Assembly (NCBI RefSeq): GCF_008312935.1
Contig: NZ_VSZO01000079.1
Span: 124,001 to 188,000 of the forward strand
Length of the DNA: 64,000 nucleotides
Reading direction: 5' to 3'
From: Roseiconus lacunae
Lineage (GTDB): Bacteria > Planctomycetota > Planctomycetia > Pirellulales > Pirellulaceae
Part shown: piece by piece, positions 8,066-16,548 of the stretch
How the letters are laid out: each line of letters opens with the position of its first letter
Position numbering within the stretch: position 1 is the stretch's first letter
Translations under genes and position numbers: made by a program
Notes under the pieces: model-generated
What the model was told of the DNA's origin: nothing
Seen by the model: the letters and a program-made list of their open reading frames with translations, nothing else
Databases searched by the model: none

Positions 8066-9403
8066 TCACGCCGAACGGGCTTGCTCCGAAGGAGACGTTT
8101 GAGAATGGATTCGACTTGGTCCCGTGATCAATCTCGCTGATCTATCGCGAGTGAAAAACGCCCATCCCCATTGAACCAAAACCAACACGCGATTTCGAAA
8201 GCGGGTGATGTACATCAGGTGTATCATCAGCCAAATGGACCAGGCAACGAACCCGTGCAATTTGAATCGCCCAATGCTGCCGACCGCATGCAAGCGGCCG
8301 ATTACCGCCAAGCTTCCTTTGTCGAAGTAACGGAATGGCTTTCGAGGTTTCCCTTTAAGATCCGCCTGAACGCACTTAGCGGCGTGGCGTCCCATTTGAC
8401 TTGCGACCGGAGCAAGTCCTGGCAAGTCACCTTTCTCGGGGTCATCAAACTTTGCCAAGTCGCCGCAAACAAACACGCGTTCATTTCCTTCGATGCTACA
8501 GTCGGATTGAACCGGAACACGCCCGCCACGGGCAGGCGACAATTCCGCTTGCTGACAGAGTTGTTCACCCAGTGGCGAGGCCTTGACTCCCGCTGCCCAA
8601 ATCACCGTCCGTGTCTGAATCGTTCGAGTCGATGCGTCGTGGGATGCCTTCAACGTCACGCTACAGTCGTCAACGTCAGTGACGTGGTAACCAGTGACGA
8701 CGTCGACCCCAAGTCCACTAAGTGCTTCGGCAGCTTTTGTCGGCAATGGGCTGGGATAAAAATGCAACGGAGCCGCGGAGGGTTCAACCAGCATGACTTT
8801 CGCTTGTGCGGGATCGATTTTCCGAAACTCATGCTTCAAAGTTCGATGGGCGACTTCGGCGAGTGCCCCGGCGAGCTCGCAACCCGTTGGACCGCCTCCG
8901 ACGATCACAAACGTCAGCAATGCGTTGATCACGTTCGGGTCATCTTCCAACTCCGCCGCTTCAAATGCCTCCAGGATCTTGGCTCGAATCTCTGTCGCAT
9001 CCTCTACCGTTTTCAAGCCGGGCGCGAATTGCCGCCAATGCTCATTGCCGAAGTAATGATGCGTCGATCCGGTCGCAACCACCAAATAGTCGAACGAGAG
9101 TTCGGCGTCACTCAAACACACCCGCCGGTTCTCCAGATCCAGCCGCTCGATTTCGCTCAGCAGTACCTCCACGTTTTTGTTTCGTTCCAAAATCGCCCGC
9201 AACGGACTGGCGATATTCGCGGGCGAAAGCTCGCCGGTTGCAACTTGATAGAGCAGCGGTTGAAAAAGGTGAAAGTTACGCCGATCGACCAGGGTAATCC
9301 TTACATCGGTCCGCTTGAGCTGTTGGGCGACCGCAAGCCCGGCAAATCCGCCACCGAGTATCACGACATGAGGCAGGGATTCGCTTTCGTGGGTGTCGTT
9401 CAT
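8066..9403 (-). CDS. NAD(P)/FAD-dependent oxidoreductase, type II NADH dehydrogenase-like
   Basis: Non-proton-pumping NADH:quinone oxidoreductase family (NDH-2). Residues 13-40 hold the FAD-binding Rossmann motif VVILGGGFAGLAVA; RNFHLFQPLLYQVATGELSP is the family signature just after it. A second dinucleotide fold starts at FVIVGGGPTGCELAGALAE (about 166-184) for NADH, followed by VFVCGDLAKF, the second FAD contact near residue 303, and APVASQMGRHAA. The C-terminal region (about 365-420) has amphipathic or hydrophobic helices suited to membrane-surface attachment. It would pass electrons from NADH to menaquinone, which fits the mqnA and mqnC genes in this window. Divergent from the M50 protease gene. 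Confidence 0.85.
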   Translation of the reverse strand: MNDTHESESLPHVVILGGGFAGLAVAQQLKRTDVRITLVDRRNFHLFQPLLYQVATGELSPANIASPLRAILERNKNVEVLLSEIERLDLENRRVCLSDAELSFDYLVVATGSTHHYFGNEHWRQFAPGLKTVEDATEIRAKILEAFEAAELEDDPNVINALLTFVIVGGGPTGCELAGALAEVAHRTLKHEFRKIDPAQAKVMLVEPSAAPLHFYPSPLPTKAAEALSGLGVDVVTGYHVTDVDDCSVTLKASHDASTRTIQTRTVIWAAGVKASPLGEQLCQQAELSPARGGRVPVQSDCSIEGNERVFVCGDLAKFDDPEKGDLPGLAPVASQMGRHAAKCVQADLKGKPRKPFRYFDKGSLAVIGRLHAVGSIGRFKLHGFVAWSIWLMIHLMYITRFRNRVLVLVQWGWAFFTRDRSARLITGPSRIHSQTSPSEQARSA

Positions 9404-9667
9404 TTTTCAGAAGTGGGGTACGTAAATCGATGACCGTGTGTGGTTTTCCGAACGTTAGTTTCGAGGCCGAAAGCCGGTTGATCAATCGGCAGGCATGGAC
9501 GCTGTGCGCCGAGGATATCGTTGGCGATTAAATCAACTTGAACGTTTTTCGCCCAAGGGTTCACCGTACGGTACGAATGTGCTGAAACAAGCATTCGTTC
9601 GGCACATTATCTGCATTGAGGAACCCGTGACGTTTTTGACTGACAAAAGTGAAGAAGGTTTGGTCTG

Positions 9668-10801
9668 ATGAATGGTTCATATCGCCTGGGGAAATTTGCC
9701 GAAATCGACGTGTATGTCCACTGGACATTCCTGTTGTTGCTCGCCTGGGTCGGCGGCTCAGCGGTCTGGGGTGGTGCAACGCTGGCGGCCGCAATCGCTA
9801 ATATCGTGCTGGTCATTTGCGTCTTCGCGTGCGTGCTCGCACACGAATACGGCCATGCGCTAGCGGCGCGTTTTTATGGGATTCCGACGCATGACATCAC
9901 ACTGCTTCCGATTGGTGGTGTCGCCCGACTTCGCGAAATTCCCGAACGCCCACGCGAAGAGTTGGTGGTCGCCATTGCCGGTCCGGCTGTCAATGTCGTT
10001 ATCGCAGGTGCGCTCGCTATTGTCCTCGCGGTCTTGGGCAGCCCGCTGATCCCCGCCGCCATTCTTGAAGGGGCGGGCGGCTTTGTGCCGTTCTTACAAA
10101 GCTTGATGGTGATCAACGTGATGTTGGTCGCGTTCAACTTGATACCCGCATTTCCGATGGATGGCGGTAGGATGCTTCGTGCTGCCCTGGCGATGAAGCT
10201 AAACCGGATTCGGGCGACAGATATCGCCGCGAGCGTCGGCCAAGTCCTGGCGTTTGGCTTGGGATTCTTAGGGCTATTCGGAAATCCCTTTCTTATCTTG
10301 ATCGCGGTCTTTGTATTCTTCGGTGCTCGCGCCGAAGCCCAGCACGTGCGGTCGACCACTTTAGTTCGAGACCTTCCCGTTCGGGCAGCGATGATTGCAC
10401 ACATGCAGACAGCCCAGGGCGACGATCATTTGTTGCACCTGCGTGATTTGTTGCTCGATGGTTCGCAACAGGATTTCCCGGTGCTCGACGAGCACGGTCA
10501 AGTGATCGGATTGATTTACCGCAGCGACATTGTTTCAGGTCTTCAAAGAGGGATGTTGCATGCCTGCGTTCACACCATGATGCGGCCGGCCGAAGATGTG
10601 GCTGCCGCTCCTTCAGACTCATTGAGATCTGCGATGGTTCGTCTGCAGGAATCGGATGTCCCCGCCTTGTTGGTGATTAACGACGGGCGACTCGTAGGGC
10701 TACTAACCCGGGAAAACATCGCAGAGCTTTTGATCTTTCGTGAAACCGATCCCGAATTCGTTCCCCCGGTCACTTTTCAGCGGGACTACGTGACCCACTG
10801 A
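9668..10801 (+). CDS. Site-2 protease family (M50) membrane metalloprotease with CBS pair
   Basis: Intramembrane zinc protease. HEYGH at 59-63 gives the two His and the catalytic Glu, and NLIPAFPMDGGR (157-168) gives the third ligand Asp165. At least five hydrophobic helices span residues 15-215. Two CBS motifs fill about 225-360, typical of the M50 SpoIVFB/Rv-type subgroup where CBS pairs sense adenine nucleotides. Family members cleave membrane-anchored regulators such as anti-sigma factors; no such substrate is next to it. AAGG at -13 is a weak ribosome site. In the 264-bp divergent spacer a perfect palindrome ACCGTACGGT and a 7-bp inverted repeat (9576-9582 with 9602-9608) precede the gene. 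Confidence 0.9.
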   Translation: MNGSYRLGKFAEIDVYVHWTFLLLLAWVGGSAVWGGATLAAAIANIVLVICVFACVLAHEYGHALAARFYGIPTHDITLLPIGGVARLREIPERPREELVVAIAGPAVNVVIAGALAIVLAVLGSPLIPAAILEGAGGFVPFLQSLMVINVMLVAFNLIPAFPMDGGRMLRAALAMKLNRIRATDIAASVGQVLAFGLGFLGLFGNPFLILIAVFVFFGARAEAQHVRSTTLVRDLPVRAAMIAHMQTAQGDDHLLHLRDLLLDGSQQDFPVLDEHGQVIGLIYRSDIVSGLQRGMLHACVHTMMRPAEDVAAAPSDSLRSAMVRLQESDVPALLVINDGRLVGLLTRENIAELLIFRETDPEFVPPVTFQRDYVTH

Positions 10802-10917
10802 TCTTATCCTCATCGATTTCGTGCTGGGCGAAGCTATTGTTGGCGTCCGAAGAAACAACCCCACGGCCGCACTGTACGCCAGTCACACCGACAGCTCTCA
10901 GGGATCGAATCGGTTAA

Positions 10918-10939
10918 GTTTAGAACTCGTGTTCTAAAC
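10918..10939. promoter_or_regulatory. Perfect 9-4-9 palindrome, operator-like (GAAC-N4-GTTC core)
   Basis: GTTTAGAAC, spacer TCGT, then GTTCTAAAC. It lies 46 bp upstream of the VOC gene start. The GAAC-N4-GTTC core is the layout of Bacillus-type LexA boxes and also resembles TetR-family operators. The 4-nt loop also allows a hairpin, but there is no T-tract, so an operator is the better reading. Confidence 0.5.
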
Positions 10940-10975
10940 CCTCATCTTCTGAAACTCGAATACTCTCGGTTTACG

Positions 10976-11377
10976 GTGGCAACGATGGGCTCAAATTCTC
11001 TGGAAAGCTTTCCGGCCGGGTGCACTCGAATTCGGCCATTCCTTGGTGCGGCCGACTTCGAACTTTCGCGGTCGTTTTATCGTGAACTCGGATTTGTAGA
11101 GCGAACGATCTCAGACCAGATGTCGGCGTTTCATTCTCAGTCGGTCTGGTTCTATCTCCAGCGATACTACGTCAAGGATTGGGTTGATAACACGATGGTG
11201 TTCCTGGAGGTCGATGATGTCGCGCGGCGGCGTTCGGAAATCGTCGCCCTGGGGATCGTCGATCGGTTTCCCAGCGTGCGTCTGAGTGAGATTCAAGAGA
11301 ACGATTGGGGACGGGAATTCTTCTTGCACGACCCTTCGGGGAATCTTTGGCACATTGGGTCATTCAAAGTCGGCTAA
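10976..11377 (+). CDS. VOC superfamily (glyoxalase/bleomycin resistance-like) protein
   Basis: 133 residues with one vicinal-oxygen-chelate module: RPFLGAADFELSRSFYRELGF at the first beta-alpha unit, then FYLQRYYVKDW, a central VFLEVDDV strand and a final REFFLHDPSGNLWHIGSF strand with His and Glu-type metal positions only partly kept. Members are dioxygenases, isomerases or drug-binding proteins; the substrate cannot be told. Two starts are possible, GTG at the 5' end or ATG three codons later. The perfect palindrome 46 bp upstream suggests control by a dimeric repressor. Confidence 0.8.
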   Translation: MATMGSNSLESFPAGCTRIRPFLGAADFELSRSFYRELGFVERTISDQMSAFHSQSVWFYLQRYYVKDWVDNTMVFLEVDDVARRRSEIVALGIVDRFPSVRLSEIQENDWGREFFLHDPSGNLWHIGSFKVG

Positions 11378-11734
11378 TGTGATCGTGTTGGACTACCGCC
11401 GCAGCGATCATCGAAGGAGCAAACGGCGGCAACTTCGATTCTCCGTGATGAATTGTTCCGTCGCCCAAGCCATGCTAATTTCAAATGGCTAGACTGAAGC
11501 TTTGCCCATTTGGTCATTCGGTTTTGATTGGTCTGCTGGCGAGCGTACACCCACGGTGATGGCCACGCCGCTGTGCCAAACGCCATGCGGCTCAACCGCC
11601 AATTCTTTTTTGAACAAAATACTAGAACCGGCGTCCTGTACCGTCTGAGTGATTCGTCCGTTTCGAGTTTTGACGAATGCTGCTTTCGAGCGGACAGACG
11701 CGATTGTCGTTCTCTAATCCAGGATAAAACATCG
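11378..11734. other. Gene-free leader region before the sulfatase
   Basis: The sulfatase frame stays open upstream to 11528, but the added residues precede a clear signal peptide and look non-coding. A 7-bp inverted repeat, CAAATGG (11482-11488) with CCATTTG (11506-11512), is the only structure I see. Confidence 0.4.
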
Positions 11735-13213
11735 ATGAAAGTCGTCACTCTTGTTCTTCTCGTCAGCGCAACATTCGGGGCCGTGCGGTTTTCATGTGCG
11801 GAGTCAACGAAGCCGAACGTCTTGCTCTTAATCACAGACGAACACAACTTTCGCACTCTCGGCTGCTATCGCGAGTTAATGTCGCGTCCCCAAGCGGAAA
11901 TGTGGGGTGAGGGGGCGATCGTCGAAACTCCCAATTTAGATCGTATCGCGAAGGAGGGAGTCATCGGTACACGGGCATACGCGACGGCGCCGGTATGTAC
12001 GCCATGCCGGGCGGCAATGATCACGGGGCGGTATCCGCATCATACCGGTGCACCGCAAAACAACATGGTACTTGACCGACGGGTTCCGACACTTGCAGAC
12101 CGGCTCGGAGACGCCGGCTATCGAACCGCGTTCATCGGAAAGTGGCATCTCGGTGGCCCCGGAAAGCCGGAATGGAAGCCCAAGGTTGATGGTGGCTTTC
12201 AATCCACCGAGTACATGTTTAACCGTGGACATTGGAAGAAGTTTGAAATCGTCGACGGGAAGCCACGAGTCGGTGCGAGAAAGAATGGCAAGCCGACTTA
12301 TGGTGTCGATGATGCCAACGAGAAAACGTTCGCAACCGACTGGCTTACCGATCGTGCGATTGAATTTATCGAGCAACCCCAAGACACACCGTTTTTGACT
12401 GTCATAAGTTACCCAGACCCGCACGGGCCCAATACCGTTCGCGCCCCATACGATCACCGGTTCGATGATCTGCCCTTCGCGCCACCACGCACTTATCAAA
12501 CGGGTGTCGCGCCACCGAAATGGCTCGGTGGCGAAACGAAACATCCCGTTTTTCGTGGCAGCGATATGTCACGCTACTTTGGAATGGTTCAGTGTATCGA
12601 TGACAACATCGGACGATTGCTCGATCGCTTGGAACAGTCTGGCCAATTGGATAATACATTGATCGTGATGACCAGTGACCACGGTGACTTGTGCTACGAA
12701 CATGACCGACAGAACAAAGGCAACTCCTATGAAGGTTCTGCCCGTGTACCAATGCTGATGCGTTTCCCCGGTACAATCCCTGCCGGTACGGTGTACCGCA
12801 AACCGATGGGAACCGTTGATGTTACCCCGACAGTGATCGGCCTGCTGGGACTCTCTGGAAATCCTGACGACGAGGGGCGTGATCTGTCCCAAGAACTGAA
12901 ATCAGCCGATTCGGAAAACACAAGCTCCATCACTTTCCTGCGCAACGCCGGAACGAAAGCAGGCTGGGTCGCAGCCGTCGACGAACGTTACAAGCTGATT
13001 ATCTCGATCAATGACCGCCCGTGGTTGTTTGATGCCGAACAAGACCCCGATGAACTGTTGAATTTTTACAATCGGCCCGGCACCGATGGCGTCGCCGAAC
13101 GTTTGGCGACCGCGTTGCTAGAATATTCCAGGCGAACCGATGATCCGTATTTCGCTAACCAGCGAATCAGTGATTCGCTGGACATGATCCTGCAAGCCGA
13201 TGGAGAGCAATGA
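11735..13213 (+). CDS. Exported sulfatase (formylglycine type)
   Basis: 492 residues from the ATG that opens a hydrophobic signal peptide (MKVVTLVLLVSATFG); the upstream in-frame extension is rejected. LLLITDEHN (31-38) supplies the first metal Asp. CTPCRAAMITGR (88-99) is the canonical C-x-P-x-R sulfatase signature, with Cys88 as the residue converted to formylglycine. GKWHLGG, VISYPDPHGP and IVMTSDHGD are the further metal and sulfate site motifs. Planctomycetes carry many sulfatases for sulfated algal polysaccharides; the substrate here is unknown. The stop overlaps the start of the DUF952 gene by 4 bp, so the two are translationally coupled. Confidence 0.92.
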   Translation: MKVVTLVLLVSATFGAVRFSCAESTKPNVLLLITDEHNFRTLGCYRELMSRPQAEMWGEGAIVETPNLDRIAKEGVIGTRAYATAPVCTPCRAAMITGRYPHHTGAPQNNMVLDRRVPTLADRLGDAGYRTAFIGKWHLGGPGKPEWKPKVDGGFQSTEYMFNRGHWKKFEIVDGKPRVGARKNGKPTYGVDDANEKTFATDWLTDRAIEFIEQPQDTPFLTVISYPDPHGPNTVRAPYDHRFDDLPFAPPRTYQTGVAPPKWLGGETKHPVFRGSDMSRYFGMVQCIDDNIGRLLDRLEQSGQLDNTLIVMTSDHGDLCYEHDRQNKGNSYEGSARVPMLMRFPGTIPAGTVYRKPMGTVDVTPTVIGLLGLSGNPDDEGRDLSQELKSADSENTSSITFLRNAGTKAGWVAAVDERYKLIISINDRPWLFDAEQDPDELLNFYNRPGTDGVAERLATALLEYSRRTDDPYFANQRISDSLDMILQADGEQ

Positions 13214-13584
13214 TGTCGGGGGTGATCTACAAAATATTGCCGCGATCGGTTTGGGAGTTGGCGAAACAGGATGGTGTTTTTTCGGGGCATGGGATCGATC
13301 TTGATGATGGATTCATTCATCTATCGGATGTGTCGCAGGTCGCCGGAACGTTGGAACGCTACTTTATGGGGCATGGCGATTTGCTCCTGTTGGAAGTCCT
13401 TACGCAACCACTGGGGGCGTCACTTCGCTGGGAAGCTTCACGCAACGGAGAAAAGTTTCCGCATGTGTACGGCGACATCCCAATCGAAGCGATCGTCACT
13501 GTGCATCAGTTGCCCCTGGACGACCAGGGACACCATCGATTGCCAGGTGGCTTGAACCGTGTCGACAAGGGGCACGGGAATTAG
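13210..13584 (+). CDS. DUF952 family protein
   Basis: 124 residues with the whole DUF952 pattern: IYKILPRSVWE at the N-terminus, DGFIHLSDVSQVAGTLERYF, LLLLEV, a LRWEASRNGEKFPHVYGDIP segment and a final VHQLPLD. The family is small and cytoplasmic, related to ADP-ribosyl transfer-like folds, with no assigned reaction. It starts at ATG inside the sulfatase stop (ATGA), and a second ATG follows immediately. The pairing with an exported sulfatase has no obvious functional reason. Confidence 0.85.
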   Translation: MMSGVIYKILPRSVWELAKQDGVFSGHGIDLDDGFIHLSDVSQVAGTLERYFMGHGDLLLLEVLTQPLGASLRWEASRNGEKFPHVYGDIPIEAIVTVHQLPLDDQGHHRLPGGLNRVDKGHGN

Positions 13585-13614
13585 CGATCGATCACAGCTT
13601 TCTTGGAATAGCCA

Positions 13615-13638
13615 GAGCCCTGTCATCGGAAGGGGCTC
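13615..13638. terminator. Possible weak terminator hairpin between convergent genes
   Basis: GAGCCC (13615-13620) pairs with GGGCTC (13633-13638) over a 12-nt loop, in the 140-bp gap between the convergent DUF952 and flavin reductase genes. There is no real T-tract, so the call is tentative. Confidence 0.3.
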
Positions 13639-13724
13639 CTGCGTTTAGGCTGGCGCCGCCACGTGAATTGCCTGATTGCCAACTTCTGATGCAAGGCAAA
13701 CGCGAACCGCCCAAGAGGCGTCTT

Positions 13725-14303
13725 TCAAAGCTGAAACGTTTGGTCGACTTTCGTGTAGTGTCGTCGCCCGACACGGCCGATGGTTTTTAGGACTTTTTCG
13801 TCGGCCAAGGCATCATCGAGATGAAAGTAGACGACATTTCCGATGACCAAGTTGGCACCGCCCGGACCGGTTCCAAGTCCAATCGTTGAGTGAAGTGTGC
13901 ATTCCATCGTCGCGATTGCTTGTTCGACACGGGGGACCGCAATCTTAACGCACCGAATTCCGCCGACCCCGACGAGTTCGAACTCGTCGACTTCGGGGGC
14001 AACAGGATCGGCGGACTGATGCATCGCCTCCGCCGTCGCTTCACTGACGATGTTAACGGCAAATTGGCCGGTCTGACGGATGTTCTCCAACGTGTCCTTC
14101 GGAGATCCGTCGGGATTATTAGCCGGTGCGAAGCACAGCGTCGGGGGATTCGCACCGATACCACTAAAGAATGAAAACGGGGCAAGGTTGGCGACGCCGT
14201 CTTTTGATTCAGTCGACACCCACGCGATCGGTCGCGGCGTGATCATCTGAACCATTCGCAGGTACGTTTCCTGGACCGAAAGTTCTGAAACGTCAAGTTC
14301 CAT
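13725..14303 (-). CDS. Flavin reductase-like (flavoredoxin family) protein
   Basis: 192 residues of the flavin reductase split-barrel fold. RPIAWVSTESKDGVANLAP and SFFSGIGANPPTLCFAP are the FMN-binding strands and loop; GSPKDTLENIRQTGQFAVNIV is the second family signature; HSTIGLGTGPGGANLVIGNVVYFH closes the barrel. Members bind FMN and reduce it or pass electrons to partners. It is the last gene of a probable operon: its ATG lies 3 bp after the stop of the inositol monophosphatase-like gene, which itself overlaps the kinase gene. Confidence 0.88.
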   Translation of the reverse strand: MELDVSELSVQETYLRMVQMITPRPIAWVSTESKDGVANLAPFSFFSGIGANPPTLCFAPANNPDGSPKDTLENIRQTGQFAVNIVSEATAEAMHQSADPVAPEVDEFELVGVGGIRCVKIAVPRVEQAIATMECTLHSTIGLGTGPGGANLVIGNVVYFHLDDALADEKVLKTIGRVGRRHYTKVDQTFQL

Positions 14304-14306
14304 CGA

Positions 14307-15107
14307 TCAGTCCTCGCCAAGCAAATCGACCATCGTCTGTTGAATTGGCTTCGACGCGGTGACGCAAAAACGTGGCAACCAGTCATCGAATTCCGAGCCG
14401 TCGTAAGCGGTCAGTTCCGCCCCGGCCTCGCGGGCAATCACGGTTCCCGCGGCAGAGTCCCAGGCACTCACGTTCGTCGCCCAGTAACCGTCTAGACGTC
14501 CGGCCGCGACGTAGCACATGTTGAGCGCACACGAGCCAAGTCGGCGCAGCGAACGGCACCGTTCGAGCACTTTGACAAAACGAGTCACTTCGGGCGAGTC
14601 ACCTTTGACACCGGCGGGGAAACTGCAAGCGATTAGCGCTTGAGACAAATCGGTGCAGTCACTGGTTTTGATCGGTAAACCGTTTAAGTGCGCCCCCTGG
14701 CCGTCGACAGCAGAGTACAGCTCGTTGGAAACCGGATCCAAAATCACGCCCAGTCGCATCTTGCCGTTGTGGTACAAGCCGATCGAGACGGCAAACGATT
14801 GCAAACGATGGACATAGTTGACGGTTCCGTCGAGCGGATCAACGACCCAGCATGGCGGGGCGTCCGCATCGCCGGCCCGGACATTCGCCGGCGGATCGTT
14901 CTCGCCCTCTTCTTCGCCGACGAATGCATAGTCGTCAAAGGCGTTCATCAGAATCGAACGGACAGCTTTTTGTGAGGCAAGATCGGCATCGGTCACCAAG
15001 TCCTTAGGGGCTTTTTCGGTGACCGTTCGACTGCCCCAGCGGCTAATTAGCTCTGCGGCGCCAGCCTTGGCGGCTTCGATGGCAACGTCCAGGTGTTGTT
15101 GATTCAC
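14307..15107 (-). CDS. Inositol monophosphatase family protein
   Basis: 266 residues. The metal-binding signature is complete: GEEEGEND with Glu65/Glu66, WVVDPLDGTVNYVH (Asp90, Asp93, Gly94, Thr95), and WDSAAGTVIAREAGA with Asp217 near the C-terminus. The family dephosphorylates inositol-1-phosphate, related sugar phosphates or PAP using Mg2+; the exact substrate is open. No signal peptide. Its ATG overlaps the stop of the kinase gene (4 bp), which argues for coupled expression and perhaps for regulation by that kinase. Confidence 0.9.
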   Translation of the reverse strand: MNQQHLDVAIEAAKAGAAELISRWGSRTVTEKAPKDLVTDADLASQKAVRSILMNAFDDYAFVGEEEGENDPPANVRAGDADAPPCWVVDPLDGTVNYVHRLQSFAVSIGLYHNGKMRLGVILDPVSNELYSAVDGQGAHLNGLPIKTSDCTDLSQALIACSFPAGVKGDSPEVTRFVKVLERCRSLRRLGSCALNMCYVAAGRLDGYWATNVSAWDSAAGTVIAREAGAELTAYDGSEFDDWLPRFCVTASKPIQQTMVDLLGED

Positions 15108-16225
15108 GGTTCAATTTCAAGTCGTCGTAGTTCTTCCAGCCATAAACGGATGTCATTGTTGTACTCGGTAGCCATGTCGCCGATAACCAGTTGACGGTGA
15201 AAAGCCGCCGCTCCGGTATCGACGTGCTCGGCTGCCTCGGCGTTGGGGAAACGACGCGTTGGGTCGGGTGAGATCAAGCCTAACAGGAATTGCATCAACA
15301 ATTCGTTACGGCAAACCTCGCTCGGCAACAGATCGCGCAGTCGCCCAGGTAGTTCGATTTTCGCGTTGATCAGATCTCGAAGTTTTTCGTTGCCGGCAAA
15401 GATATTGCGTCCACTGAGCAGCTCAATCAAGACATAGCCGACGCTGGCCAAATCGCTACGTGGCGTCGCGCGTTCGTTTTCAAGCACCTCCGGGGCGGCG
15501 TACAGCGGGGTGCACTCTCGTTCGCGAGGCGGGTTTTTGTATTCGATCGCAGACCCCATGTCGATTAGCTTCGCGTGACCGCTTCGCTTAAGCATGATGT
15601 TCGCCGGTTTCACGTCCCCGTGCACAATGCCTTCGCGATGCAAGGCCGCCAGTGCAGCCAAACAGTCTCGCATGATGGCGACCGCGACGCCCGCTTTGAA
15701 ACGCAAAAAATCATGTCCGTGCGTGATGATGACATCGTTAATGTATCGATAGCGGCGGTTGTCCAGGTTGCGTTTGAGCAGCGTCAAACCATCCGGCGAC
15801 AACAGTTGACGCAAGTCATAGCCATCGATCCACTCCATCATCATGACACGGATACGATTGCGTTCAAAAAAGTTCTGCACGGCCAACAGATTGTCATGCT
15901 GGATCAGCGCGACTTTTGACGCGATCGTCGCGATCCGATGCATCGCGTCCTCGTACGCTCGCGCGGTCTGGTAGTGTTCCGGCGAAAAGATTTTCATCGC
16001 GACGGGAACGGTAAAGTTGTCCGTCCCGCGATACTCGGTCAAATAGACTTCGCCCTGACCGCCACGGCCGAGTAGGCGAATCATGTGATGGTGGCCGGTC
16101 CAACTGACTTTCCGGCGATCGATCAGTTGGTCGTACCAATGGACGAGATCGGCATCGCCAGCGGGGCGTGGCTGGCCGTCGTGAGTAATCGTCAGATTAG
16201 GTTCGAAGCGGGTGGTCGACTCCAT
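15104..16225 (-). CDS. Ser/Thr protein kinase (non-RD, HGD type)
   Basis: 373 residues, with the kinase domain from about 45 to 345 and no membrane segment or extra domain. The Gly loop is LGRGGQGEVY (52-61), the catalytic Lys is Lys78 in VAMKIF, the catalytic loop is VHGDVKPANI (201-210) with HGD instead of HRD, DMG (222-224) replaces DFG, and YAAPEVLE carries the APE motif. Catalytic Lys, Asp and Asn are all present, so activity is plausible; loss of the HRD Arg suggests it is not switched by activation-loop phosphorylation. An 8-3-8 palindrome about 100 bp upstream may be its operator. It leads the operon with the monophosphatase and flavin reductase. Confidence 0.88.
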   Translation of the reverse strand: MESTTRFEPNLTITHDGQPRPAGDADLVHWYDQLIDRRKVSWTGHHHMIRLLGRGGQGEVYLTEYRGTDNFTVPVAMKIFSPEHYQTARAYEDAMHRIATIASKVALIQHDNLLAVQNFFERNRIRVMMMEWIDGYDLRQLLSPDGLTLLKRNLDNRRYRYINDVIITHGHDFLRFKAGVAVAIMRDCLAALAALHREGIVHGDVKPANIMLKRSGHAKLIDMGSAIEYKNPPRERECTPLYAAPEVLENERATPRSDLASVGYVLIELLSGRNIFAGNEKLRDLINAKIELPGRLRDLLPSEVCRNELLMQFLLGLISPDPTRRFPNAEAAEHVDTGAAAFHRQLVIGDMATEYNNDIRLWLEELRRLEIEP

Positions 16226-16548
16226 CGAAGCGACGTTCCATCGTATTGGTAGCGGCGGACCGAGTCTCGGTGACTGGGGAGGGAACCGAGATCAGCAAAT
16301 TGACGATCCGACAGGGAGAAAAGTTCCGTGGTGTGTGACACCACGTCCCAACGCACAGTGTACACCGCCGAGGCCTTAGAAAAAGGCTTCCGCAAATTGA
16401 AAATCGCCTCCTTCAAACGGGGATTTAGACATACCTATCACTGCTGAAACCAGGGCCGTGATCCTTTCGATCGTGACGTGCACGAAAGCCGATCACGACG
16501 AGTATCGGACCAGCCTGAGTTACCTTACCCGGAAGGAGCTTGCCCGAA
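16226..16548. other. Spacer upstream of the kinase operon
   Basis: No gene is supported. It contains the perfect palindrome at 16327-16345 (separate entry) and a short GCCTT/AAGGC hairpin at 16373-16387. Confidence 0.5.
16327..16345. promoter_or_regulatory. Perfect 8-3-8 palindrome upstream of the kinase operon
   Basis: CGTGGTGT, spacer GTG, then ACACCACG. It sits about 102-120 bp upstream of the kinase start, a reasonable place for an operator bound by a dimeric regulator. No T-tract follows on either strand, so it is not an intrinsic terminator of the upstream DHPS-like gene. Confidence 0.45.

Noticed and set aside
8171..9433. 420-codon plus-strand frame opposite the NADH dehydrogenase gene
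   Set aside because: It is antisense to a gene with clear FAD motifs, has no domain and is Gln/His/Arg-rich without pattern.
11528..11734. Upstream extension of the sulfatase frame
   Set aside because: It would bury the signal peptide; no family similarity.
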